Shown here piece after piece: positions 9,007 to 18,100 of a stretch of DNA of 64,000 bases; positions within the stretch are counted from its first letter, which is position 1, and the number at the start of each line of letters is the position of its first letter. A program made the translations under genes and the position numbers. Source of the DNA: Methylomonas rhizoryzae (GTDB lineage Bacteria; Pseudomonadota; Gammaproteobacteria; Methylococcales; Methylomonadaceae); contig NZ_CP043929.1 in assembly GCF_008632455.1 (NCBI RefSeq), positions 868,001 through 932,000 on the forward strand, read 5' to 3'. The notes under the pieces are model-generated. The model worked only from the letters and a program-made list of their open reading frames with translations. It had not been told where the DNA came from and did no database searches.

Positions 9007-9909
9007 TTATCCACAGATGAGAAATTCCAACAGCGCTTTTTGCGCGTGTAGGCGATTCTCGGCCTCCGGAAATACCACGCTTTGCGGGCCGTCTATCACC
9101 TCGGCGCTGACTTCTTCGCCGCGATGAGCCGGCAAACAGTGCATAAACAAGGCGTCCGGATGCGCGGCTTGCATGGTTTGCGTGTTGACTTGAAAGTGGC
9201 GAAACGCCACTTCGCGTTTTTTTTGTTCCTCTTCCTGGCCCATGCTGGCCCAGACGTCGGTGACGACCAGGTCGGCATTTTGAGCGGCTTGTTCGGGCGA
9301 GGCGCAAAAGGCGACTCGGTCGGTAGCCGGTTCGACGATGGCGCTTGACGGCCGGTAATCGTCCGGGCAAGCGATGTTCAATTTGAAGTCGAATTGTCTG
9401 GCGGCGTTGATATAGGAATGGCACATATTGTTGCCGTCGCCTATCCAGGCCACGGTTTTACCGGCGATGTCGCCGCGCCGTTCGAAATAGGTCTGCATAT
9501 CGGCCAACAGCTGGCAGGGGTGTAGCAAATCGGTTAAGCCGTTGATGACCGGAACCCGCGAGTGTCGGGCGAAGGTGGTGACCGTTTCGTGTTTGTGGGT
9601 ACGCAACATGATGCAATCGACCATGCTGGAGATGACTTTCGCACTGTCTTCCAGGGGTTCGCCGCGGCCTAATTGGGTGTCGCGCGGCGATAGAAAAATC
9701 GCGCTGCCACCGAATTGCACCATGCCGGATTCGAAGGAAATTCGGGTACGCGTGGACGATTTTTCGAAGATCATCGCCAACACTCGGCCTTTCAAAGGTT
9801 GAAAGTCGGGGTCGCGATGATTTTTCAATTCGATGGCCCGCTGAATCAGAGTGCGTAACTCGCTGCCGGTCAAATCGAGCAGGCTGGTGAAATGTCTGAT
9901 GGGTTTCAT
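9007..9909 (-). CDS. argF: Ornithine carbamoyltransferase
   Basis: The 300-residue enzyme joins carbamoyl phosphate and ornithine to give citrulline in arginine synthesis. The carbamoyl-phosphate loop SSTRTRISFE is present at about residues 50-60. The ornithine-site motif HCLPAHRGEEVS, with the catalytic Cys, lies near 260. The start codon overlaps the argD stop by 4 bp (ATGA at 9906-9909), so the two arginine genes are translationally coupled. Confidence 0.97.
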   Translation of the reverse strand: MKPIRHFTSLLDLTGSELRTLIQRAIELKNHRDPDFQPLKGRVLAMIFEKSSTRTRISFESGMVQFGGSAIFLSPRDTQLGRGEPLEDSAKVISSMVDCIMLRTHKHETVTTFARHSRVPVINGLTDLLHPCQLLADMQTYFERRGDIAGKTVAWIGDGNNMCHSYINAARQFDFKLNIACPDDYRPSSAIVEPATDRVAFCASPEQAAQNADLVVTDVWASMGQEEEQKKREVAFRHFQVNTQTMQAAHPDALFMHCLPAHRGEEVSAEVIDGPQSVVFPEAENRLHAQKALLEFLICG

Positions 9910-11084
9910 GGGGTAACGGTGAATGCTTGGATGAGCGCGGATAGCGTGTCCGTTAGTTGGGCGATTTGCCGGTCGTCTATGACCAGGGGCGGCAGCAAGC
10001 GGATGGTGTTGTCTGCAGTGACGTTGATCAGCAAATGCTTTTGCAGGGCCATCCCCACCAGCGCGCCGCAGGGTTTATCCAGTTCTATGCCTATCATCAG
10101 GCCTTTATGTCTGATCGATACGACATGCGGATTGCCGGCGGTTTGTTCGGCGATAGCGTTACAAATTTGTGCGCCTTTGATTTCGGCTTGTTGCACCCAA
10201 TCGCTATGCGTCAAGGTGTCCAATACTGCGAGCGCCGCGCTGCAGGCCAACGGGTTGCCGCCGAAAGTCGAGCCGTGATTGCCGGCTGTCAACACCGATG
10301 CGGCTTTGCCGCTGGCTAAACAGGCGCCTATTGGCACGCCGTTGCCCAAGGCTTTGGCCAAGGTACAAACGTCGGGCAGAATGCCGTTGTGCTGATAGGC
10401 GAAGAAACGACCGGTACGGCCTATGCCGGTTTGGATTTCATCCAACATCAGCAACAAGTCGAATTGATCGCATAAACCGCGAATCTGGTTTAAATAATCG
10501 GCGGCCGGGATGTTGACTCCGCCTTCGCCTTGTATCGGTTCGACCAATATGGCTACGACGTTGGGGTTGTTTTGTACCGCGGCGCGGATCGCACCGATGT
10601 CGTTATAAGGGACGTGAGCGAATCCGGGTAAGAGCGGAGCAAAACCTTGTTTGATTTTAAGATTGCCGGTCGCGCTTAACGAACCCATGGTGCGGCCGTG
10701 AAAGCTTTTATCCATAGTCACAACTATGGGTTCGGCGATGCCTTTGTCGTGGCCGTATTTGCGGGCGATTTTGATGGCGGCTTCGTTGGCCTCCGCCCCC
10801 GAATTGCAAAAAAAGGCGTTGTGCATCCCGCTCAGTTGGCACAGCTTATCGGCCAAGTCTTCTTGCAATTGGACGCCGTATAAGTTGGAACTATGAATCA
10901 AGCGCTGGCTTTGTCGGCAAAGGGCTTCGTGCACCGCCGGATGGGCGTGTCCCAAGTTGCAGACCGCGATGCCGGCGACCGCATCCAAATAGCGGTTTCC
11001 GTCCAAATCCCATAACCAAGCGCCTTCGCCGCGCTCGAATTTCACTGCTTGCCGGGCATAGGTAGGCATAAGGTGTGTGGTCAT
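9906..11084 (-). CDS. argD: Acetylornithine aminotransferase
   Basis: The 392-residue class III PLP aminotransferase begins MTTHLMPTYARQAV. Visible motifs are the PLP phosphate-binding segment CNSGAEANEAAIKIAR, the aspartate motif LLMLDEIQTGIGRTG, and the Schiff-base lysine in LAKALGNGVPIGA. It transfers an amino group to N-acetylglutamate semialdehyde in arginine synthesis, and members often also act on succinyl-diaminopimelate. It heads the argD-argF pair and has a good sigma70-like promoter about 55-85 bp upstream. Confidence 0.93.
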   Translation of the reverse strand: MTTHLMPTYARQAVKFERGEGAWLWDLDGNRYLDAVAGIAVCNLGHAHPAVHEALCRQSQRLIHSSNLYGVQLQEDLADKLCQLSGMHNAFFCNSGAEANEAAIKIARKYGHDKGIAEPIVVTMDKSFHGRTMGSLSATGNLKIKQGFAPLLPGFAHVPYNDIGAIRAAVQNNPNVVAILVEPIQGEGGVNIPAADYLNQIRGLCDQFDLLLMLDEIQTGIGRTGRFFAYQHNGILPDVCTLAKALGNGVPIGACLASGKAASVLTAGNHGSTFGGNPLACSAALAVLDTLTHSDWVQQAEIKGAQICNAIAEQTAGNPHVVSIRHKGLMIGIELDKPCGALVGMALQKHLLINVTADNTIRLLPPLVIDDRQIAQLTDTLSALIQAFTVTP

Positions 11085-11139
11085 TTTGTTAAGAGCAAGA
11101 AGGAGTTACAAGTTCGGACGGAGCTAAAAAAAAGCCGCG

Positions 11140-11168
11140 ATTATATTTTTTTGCTCCCCGCTTAGCAA
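11140..11168 (-). promoter_or_regulatory. Sigma70-type promoter for argD-argF
   Basis: Read on the minus strand, TTGCTA (11163-11168) and TATAAT (11140-11145) are separated by exactly 17 bp. The -10 is a perfect consensus and the -35 matches 4 of 6. Transcription would start near 11133 and give a leader of about 50 nt. An imperfect inverted repeat spans 11120-11157 (GGAGC plus an A-run, mirrored by a T-run plus GCTCC) and overlaps the -10, so it could be an operator. It does not look like an ArgR box. Confidence 0.6.
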
Positions 11169-11374
11169 CAGGATTCTTGTGTTCGGTTTAGCCAAGTCGC
11201 ATCCCGCGTTTGTTCTCGGCTTGCTGATCACGGGCGGGCGACGGCGTTTGTTAGCAAGCCCTTGATTGACGATTGTTGGGGGAGGCGTTTTCCTGCGAAA
11301 AAACTATCCGGCTGACGCCTTTGAGCTGAACAACAATCCCGGGGCATTCGGTTACATTTATGTTGGCAATCGCC

Positions 11375-13099
11375 TTAACCCTGCGATTTTACGCTCAATA
11401 TATTTTGTCCGGACTGGTCGAGGTTTTTGTCCAAGGCTTTCAGTAACAGCTGATCTTGTTGATAGATGTCCCGATAAAAATGGACTTGGCCTTGCTGATC
11501 GACGAAAGAAGTCGAATAGATGAATAACACAGGGATAGGATTTTTTAAGGATACGCGGCGGGTTTTGCTGTCCGACATGGCTTGCAGAATGTTTTCGTTA
11601 TTCCAATCGGAGTCCGGTTGGTTTTTTAATACGAATTCGGCCAATTTATCGGCTTGGGCAACTCTCACGCAGCCGTGGCTGAAATCGCGGCGGCTGCGTT
11701 CGAATAGTCTGGGCGATGAGGTGTCGTGCAAATACACGTCTTCTTTATTGGGAAAGACGAATTTGACTTTGCCCAGCGGGTTATTTTTGCCGGGGCGTTG
11801 TCTGACCCGAACCCGGCCGCTTTTCAGGTCTTCGAATACGCTGTCCCAGGAGTCGGCGTCGCTTTCGTTACGTTCCACCAGCTCGATGTCCTGGCTCTCC
11901 AAGTAGCCGATGTCTTCGTATAGTTTGGGGAGAATTTCCTTATCGAGAATGCTTTGCGGGATGTTCCAGTAGGGCATGAATTCCAGATAACGCATTTTTT
12001 CGAACAACACCGGCGTTGGGTTCTGCAGCGCTTTGCCGACGATGACTTTCAGATTCAACGGTTCGCTATCGTCGTTATCGTTGAAGGCCCATAATTGAAA
12101 AGCCGGGATGTTGACAATAATCAGCGGACCGTCGATGTCGTCCGGCAGCCAGCGCAAGCGCTCCAAAGCCAGTTCGATCTGCAAGATTTTTTGTTGCAGC
12201 GTTTCGTTCAATTTAGCGGCGGTTTCCGTGCCGATGATGCCGTCGGCCAGCAAGCCGTTCTGCAGTTGAAAGTTTTTTACGCCTTGTTGCAGCACTTCCG
12301 AATAGATTGTGTCTTCTGCGAGCGATTGCGGGCTCATCGCGCCGGCTTGAATTAAACGTTGCCGTAGCAATGGCATTTGCGGGTGAGTCTCGAACGGATG
12401 CAGTGATGCATTGAACAGCAAGGCTTCCCGGTTGGCTTCTTTGGGTAACTTTCGGTAAGCGGCTAATACGTTTTGTAATTGCCGGTATTGTTTGAATTTC
12501 GGCCGCAGTTGGTCCGGCAGTTTATTGAGCGTTTGATGTTCGAGCGCTTGCGCCAGCAACGCCGGAATGTCGAGGGTTCGGTTTTTGCCGAAGGTTTGCG
12601 GATAATCGAGTTGCTGCGGGCTGACCCTGCCAAAATGCAAGTCGTTGGCGTAGCGCAAAAAAGCGATGGAAAAAGCGGTGTCGAATTCTGCCAGTTCTTG
12701 CACGGCGCCGGTCGCTATCGAGCCGGCCAGGGTCAAATTTTTCCGCAGCAGTTCGGCATCGTAATAGCGCGGGTCGAGTCCGTCCGCAAAGGCCTGGGCA
12801 ATCATCGTCAGACCTTGTTCGACCGCCGTATGATTTCGATTTGGGGGTAACCAGAGCAGTTGGTAACCGGTTTGCCGATATAGTGAGGCTAGCTGTTCGG
12901 CGAGTGGGGAAAAATCCGGCGAACTCAGCAGCGGATTGCGTTTGCCGGCGATGAGGGTTTTGAGCGCATCGGCCGTTGCGTCTTTTGCACCGGCGTTATC
13001 GGTTGCCGATTCGGTTTGCGCGGAAAACAGCAGTAATGCCAACAGCATCAGATAAAACGCGCGGGGAATAGTCCCGGATTGGCGCCCATGATTTTGCAT
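11375..13099 (-). CDS. L,D-transpeptidase of the YcbB/LdtD type
   Basis: The protein has 574 residues from the ATG at 13097-13099 (MQNHGRQSGTIPRAF). A TTG six codons upstream is possible, but the ATG has a GAG element 7 bp before it. A signal segment (FYLMLLALLLFSAQTES) is followed by a scaffold domain. Next comes a peptidoglycan-binding domain (VKNFQLQNGLLADGIIGTET), then a YkuD catalytic domain whose nucleophile lies in SHGCVRVAQADKL near the C-terminus. Such enzymes form 3-3 cross-links between meso-diaminopimelate residues in periplasmic peptidoglycan. The order and length fit the LdtD/YcbB subgroup. Confidence 0.9.
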   Translation of the reverse strand: MQNHGRQSGTIPRAFYLMLLALLLFSAQTESATDNAGAKDATADALKTLIAGKRNPLLSSPDFSPLAEQLASLYRQTGYQLLWLPPNRNHTAVEQGLTMIAQAFADGLDPRYYDAELLRKNLTLAGSIATGAVQELAEFDTAFSIAFLRYANDLHFGRVSPQQLDYPQTFGKNRTLDIPALLAQALEHQTLNKLPDQLRPKFKQYRQLQNVLAAYRKLPKEANREALLFNASLHPFETHPQMPLLRQRLIQAGAMSPQSLAEDTIYSEVLQQGVKNFQLQNGLLADGIIGTETAAKLNETLQQKILQIELALERLRWLPDDIDGPLIIVNIPAFQLWAFNDNDDSEPLNLKVIVGKALQNPTPVLFEKMRYLEFMPYWNIPQSILDKEILPKLYEDIGYLESQDIELVERNESDADSWDSVFEDLKSGRVRVRQRPGKNNPLGKVKFVFPNKEDVYLHDTSSPRLFERSRRDFSHGCVRVAQADKLAEFVLKNQPDSDWNNENILQAMSDSKTRRVSLKNPIPVLFIYSTSFVDQQGQVHFYRDIYQQDQLLLKALDKNLDQSGQNILSVKSQG

Positions 13100-13235
13100 A
13101 ATAGACTCGATACACAAAGGCCCATAGGAAAGGCGAGTGTTTAGTTAACTCGCCGACGACAGGAAAACCTTAAGCCGTTCGGTTTGAGAAGCGGGGGATG
13201 CAACGGCTTGATCCCCCCTGATTTTCGCCGGCGCT

Positions 13236-14978
13236 TTAATAAACGTCTCTGACGTAACGTTTTTCTTTTTTCAAATTATTGACGTATTCGACAGTGTCGA
13301 CCAGCGTCAGTTTGCCGTGTTCCCTAATGATGTCGTGCAAGGCTTGGTCGACGTCTTTAGCCATCCGGTAAGCGTCGCCGCAGACGAAAAAATAGCCACC
13401 TTGTTCTAGCCAGGCGAACAGCTCGGCACCGTGTTCCTTCATACGATCTTGCACGTAGATTTTCTGTTCTTGATCGCGGGAGAAAGCTAAATCCAGGCGG
13501 GTTAAAATGCCTGTAGCTTGCATGTCTTCGATTTCGTTGCGATAAATGAAATCGGTGGCTGCGTTACGATCGCCGAAGAATAACCAATTTTTGCCATTGG
13601 CGTTGCGGGCGCGGCGTTCCTGCAAAAAAGCGCGGAACGGCGCAATCCCTGTGCCGGGGCCTACCATGATCATCGGTAAATTATCGTCGGCAGGAACCCG
13701 AAAGTTATTGTTTGGGGTGAAAAAAATCTTCACGTCGCTGTCTGCGTCGACCAAGTCCGCCAGATAGGTGGAGCAAACCCCTTTGTGATGGCGGCCGTGT
13801 GCGTCGTAACGAACGCTGGCGACGGTCAGATGAACCGCGTCCGGATGTTGCTTGCTGCTGGAGGAGATCGAATAGGCACGGTGCTGCAAAGGTTTCAGCA
13901 AGGCCAGGAATTCCGCGGCGGATAATTCGACGGACGGGAACTGTAACAGCAAATCCAGGGTGTCTCGACCCCAAAGATAGTCGGACAGTTGATCTTTATC
14001 GCCGGCTTGCAGAAGGGCGTTCAACTGTTGATCGCCCGAGCGTCTGGCTATTTCCTCGACCAATTCCTTGCTGGGGGTTTTGATTTCGAAATGGGTGCGC
14101 AAGGCTTCGGACAGCGGCATCAATTCGCCGCCGACCGGCTCGTCCTCGCTGCCGGTACAACCTAGTGCCTTGACGATTTGTGCGACAAGGTCGGGACAGT
14201 TGGTCGGTACGACGCACAGGGCGTCGCCGGCTTCGTAGCTGAGTCCGGACCCGGCAATCGAGATTTCGTAATGGCGGGTTTCCTTCGACGAATGTTCCGC
14301 GGTCAACAGACGGTTGGCCAGCAGTTTGGCCGGGAATGGATTTTTGCGGTTGTAGGCCGGTTTACCGTTGTCTTGACTGCCAGTATCGACCACGGCGACG
14401 GTGGCGGCACCTTCGGCCATCAGTGGGATGACCTCGCTAATCCATTTTTCGGCCGGAGTTTCGAAGTCGACGTCGCAATCCACCCGATCGAAAATCCGCT
14501 TGGCCCCCAATGCGCTCAGCCGGTTATCCCAATCTATCCCGGCTTGGCAAAACAAATCGTAGCTGGTATCGCCTAAAGCCAGTACCGAGTATTTGACGTT
14601 TTCCAGGCGCGGCGCGTTATCGCCGTTGGCCGCCTCCCACAGCATTTCGGCATTGTCGGGCATCGCCCCTTCGCCATAGGTGCTGGTAATGATCAGCAAA
14701 TATTCCATTTGCGCCAGCTGGCCGATTTCCACTTCATCCATGCTTTTCGCGACCGGCAGCAAGCCGTGGCTTTTGGCTCTGGCGGCGGTATCGTGGGCCA
14801 GGGATTCCGAATTACCGGTTTGACTACCGTACAAGATGTGCAAAGTTCGGGCATTTGCGGGGTTGACGCTGCCGGCGCTCTGGATCATGTGGCTATGCAT
14901 GCCGGCAAAAAATCCGCTTAGCCAAGCGCGCTGAATTTCACTAAAAGGGGCGTTTTCGGGAATAAAAGGTGATTTCAT
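13236..14978 (-). CDS. CysJ-like diflavin (FMN/FAD) NADPH reductase
   Basis: The protein has 580 residues. An N-terminal extension of about 40 residues is followed by a flavodoxin-like FMN domain (LYGSQTGNSESLA, STYGEGAMPDNAE, ALGDTSYDLFCQAG). The FAD-binding region has RAYSISSS, and the NADPH domain has MVGPGTGIAPFRAFLQ, FFGDRN and YFFVCGD. The C-terminal end is KRYVRDVY, as in sulfite reductase flavoprotein. CysJ passes electrons from NADPH to the hemoprotein CysI, but no cysI is in this window. The gene lies 154 bp downstream of the giant glutamate synthase-related gene on the same strand, so an alternative electron-transfer partner should be considered. Assignment to cysJ itself is likely by family but not certain. 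Confidence 0.85.
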   Translation of the reverse strand: MKSPFIPENAPFSEIQRAWLSGFFAGMHSHMIQSAGSVNPANARTLHILYGSQTGNSESLAHDTAARAKSHGLLPVAKSMDEVEIGQLAQMEYLLIITSTYGEGAMPDNAEMLWEAANGDNAPRLENVKYSVLALGDTSYDLFCQAGIDWDNRLSALGAKRIFDRVDCDVDFETPAEKWISEVIPLMAEGAATVAVVDTGSQDNGKPAYNRKNPFPAKLLANRLLTAEHSSKETRHYEISIAGSGLSYEAGDALCVVPTNCPDLVAQIVKALGCTGSEDEPVGGELMPLSEALRTHFEIKTPSKELVEEIARRSGDQQLNALLQAGDKDQLSDYLWGRDTLDLLLQFPSVELSAAEFLALLKPLQHRAYSISSSSKQHPDAVHLTVASVRYDAHGRHHKGVCSTYLADLVDADSDVKIFFTPNNNFRVPADDNLPMIMVGPGTGIAPFRAFLQERRARNANGKNWLFFGDRNAATDFIYRNEIEDMQATGILTRLDLAFSRDQEQKIYVQDRMKEHGAELFAWLEQGGYFFVCGDAYRMAKDVDQALHDIIREHGKLTLVDTVEYVNNLKKEKRYVRDVY

Positions 14979-15070
14979 TTCTATACCAATGGGGTCGTGT
15001 CAAACAGACCCGGTCGCTTTACAAATCAATACTCGCTGTGTGTCGCTGAATGTTTAACCGCACTTAATCG

Positions 15071-15100
15071 CCGGCCCCGTCGCCGGGCGACGAGAGCCGG
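15071..15100. repeat. GC-rich interrupted stem-loop between gltB-like and reductase genes
   Basis: CCGGC (15071-15075) pairs with GCCGG (15096-15100), and inside them CGTCGC (15078-15083) pairs with GCGACG (15087-15092) around a 3-base loop. No T-run follows on the minus strand, so it is not a simple terminator. It could stabilise or process the transcript between the two genes, or be a REP-like element. Confidence 0.35.
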
Positions 15101-15132
15101 AGAATGCCGGCATTGCCAACCGGAATTTAAGG

Positions 15133-18100
15133 CTATGCTATTTCGCTGTCCAGCATTTCCTTTACGATGGCTAAGCTTTCCAAGCTCGCCAAATTTTTGT
15201 CGACCGAGGGCACCTCGGCCAATGCTGTCCGATTGATTCGGTTTTGTTGAATGATCCAAGCGGTGGAGCCGATTGAATAGATGCTTTGCACATCGCGCAA
15301 CATCAATGTGGTTTTGTAATCCGTCAAGCGTTTTTGCGCCATTAACGCGGCCAGTTGCTTGTCGTCGTATTGGCTATACGCTTCGCGGATGTTTTTGATT
15401 AACGCATCTTGCAATTTGCGCGGCCTTTCGGTGATCAGTTTATAGGCGTGTTTATCGATCAAGGCCGGTGTCACCGGCAATCCGGACTTGTCGAGCTGAT
15501 CCTTGGCGATTTGCTGAGCTTTGTCGATCACTGCGTAGCTATTGATCAATTTCAGCGTCAACTCGGTGTCGGTTTCGCCATAAGCCGGGATGGCGCCGCC
15601 GAATAACGCGGCACCGGATAGGTAGGCGCGTTTGATTTGCTCGATTTGCTGTTGAGCGAACGCCACCGACAGTTCTTCGATCATGGCTTTGCGGTCCATG
15701 CTTTGTTGTAAATAGTCGGCGGTTTGGGTACGGTTCAACCAAGTCGGTAGTGCAAATTTGAAAAATTGACGCTCTACAGGCCAATTAGCCATGATGCGTT
15801 TGGCCGTTTCCGAATCGGTGTGTTCGATGTGCTGCTGCAGCATGTACAAAATAAATTGCTCATGCGCTTGCGCCATTTCGCTGTCTTCGGTCAAACGATG
15901 CAGGGTGACGGACGTTTTATCGTACAGGGCTTCCAAACGATCGTGTGGATCGTATTGATAGGCGTTGCCGCCGGACATGCCGGTGCAATAACCCTTGCCG
16001 AAACCGCCTAAATTCAATACCGCGCCGTTGATCATGTATTCGCAGGCGAAATCGCCCACGCCTTCCACCACCGCCATCGCGCCGGAGTTACGTACCGCAA
16101 AGCGGTCGCCGGCTTCTCCGTTGATGAAGGTTTTGCCGCCGGACGCGCCGAACAGGGCGAAATTGCCGATTAACACGTTTTCACCGGCTTGACTGGAGCC
16201 ACCGCCCGGCGATTTAACCACGATGGTGCCGCCGCATGCGGTTTTACCGACGCCATCGTTGCAGGTGCCGGTGTGTTCCATGCGCAACCCGTCGTTGTTG
16301 AAAGCGGCATAGCTCTGGCCGGCCGAGCCGTAGGTGCGGACGGTGATGGTGTCGTCGGCCAGATAACGCCGGCCGTGCTGGTTGGTGTAGATGATTTTGC
16401 TTGCGGATATTTGTTCTGCCGACAATTCGTATTGCAGTAGCCGCTCCAAATCGATGGCGGTTTGTCCGCCTACGCTTTTGTTGCGGTTGTTCAATTTGAA
16501 TTCGCTGCCTTCGATCACGATAGCGTTACGGCCTTTGTCGAACAGCTCGGATTTCACCCGAGCGAAGATCAGGTCGTCGATGGCAAAGTTTTTTTCCAGA
16601 TAGATCGGCTTTTCAATTTTGACTTCTTGGACTTCGGCGAGCAATTTTTGCAAGTGCAACTGACCTATCATGCTTGGGTGATTGATCAGATGCAGCAATT
16701 CGGTTTTGCCGCGAATCTCTTTCAAACTTTGGTAGCCCAAATCCGCCAAAATTTCGCGCACTTCGTGGGCCAAATTCATGAAATATTGAGCCAATACCCG
16801 CGGGTCGCCTTTGAACTCTTCGTGGGCGGTGGTCAAACCGGCCGGACAACGTATGTTGCAGTTTTTGGCCATCACGCAGCGCAGCATCATTAGCGCCGTG
16901 GTGCCGAATTCGAAGGAGTCCGCGCCGAGTATGGCCGATTTGATTACGTCGGCGCCGTTTTGGTGGGCGGCGCTGCAACGCAGGACGACTTTGTCGCGCA
17001 AGCCGTTGACCGCCAGCGCTTGATGCACTTCGGCGATGCCGATTTCCGGAGAGCGGCCGGTATTTTTCAAGCTGGTGACCGCTGCCGCTCCGGTACCGCC
17101 GGTATTGCCGGCTACGTTGATCACGTCGGCGCCGGCTTTGGCGACGCCGACCGCGATAGTGCCTATGCCTTCTGAGGATACCAGTTTGACGATCACCCGA
17201 ACGCGGGCGGCTTTGGCGTCGTGGATCAGCTGGCCCAAGTCTTCGATCGAATAGGTGTCGTGATGCGGCGGCGGGCTGACCAGTTCGACTTTCGGCGTGC
17301 CGCCGCGTAAAGCGGCTATTTCCACCGAGACCTTAGGCGCTGGTAGTTGGCCGCCTTCTCCGGGTTTTGCGCCTTGGCCGATCTTGATTTCGATTTCTTC
17401 CAGATTCGGGTCGGCTAAATAGCCGGCCCAAACGCCGAAGCGGCCGGACGCAAATTGCTTGATCTTGCTGGAGCGTATGGTGCCGAAGCGGCTGGAGTGT
17501 TCGCCGCCCTCGCCGGAGTTGCTCATGCCGCCGGCGATGTTGGTGCCCTGGGCGACGGCTTCGTGGGCTTCGGCCAACAACGCGCCGTGGCTCATCGCGC
17601 CGGAAGCCAGGGTCGGGGTGATTTGGTGAGCCGGTTGTACCTGATCCAGCGCTATCCGTTCTCGGCCGGGTTTTACCTTGCTCAAGTAGTGGTACAACAG
17701 ACTGTCGCTATCGTTGACGCGGATGTTGAGATTGCCGTCTTCTATCGACGCCGCAAAATCCTGTCCTAAGAAGCGGGCTTTAAAATGTTCCGCGAGTTCT
17801 TTTAGCCGTGTTGCATTGTTATCGGACGTCAGTTCGATCCGGAACACCGCGCCGTTGCTTTGAGTAACGCTGAGGCCGCGAATCAAAAAGTTGTTGTTCC
17901 CCGGTAGGTTTTGGCTTCCGAGTAAGCGGTCGAAATCGGCTTTGCTCTGTGCTGTGCTGACGTCGACGGGAAATTCCATGACGTCACGTAGCGCAGCCGG
18001 GCGAACCGCGCGCTCCTGCGCCAGATTTTTGGTAAAACTGCGATAGGCAGGGGTAATGCCGAACGCGTCGATCTGCGCCGGCGTGCGTTTTTCGTAGCCG

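Noticed and set aside
13193..13217. GGGGGAT/ATCCCCC inverted repeat downstream of the diflavin reductase
   Set aside because: It would pair well but has an 11-base loop and no T-run on the minus strand, so I did not call a terminator.
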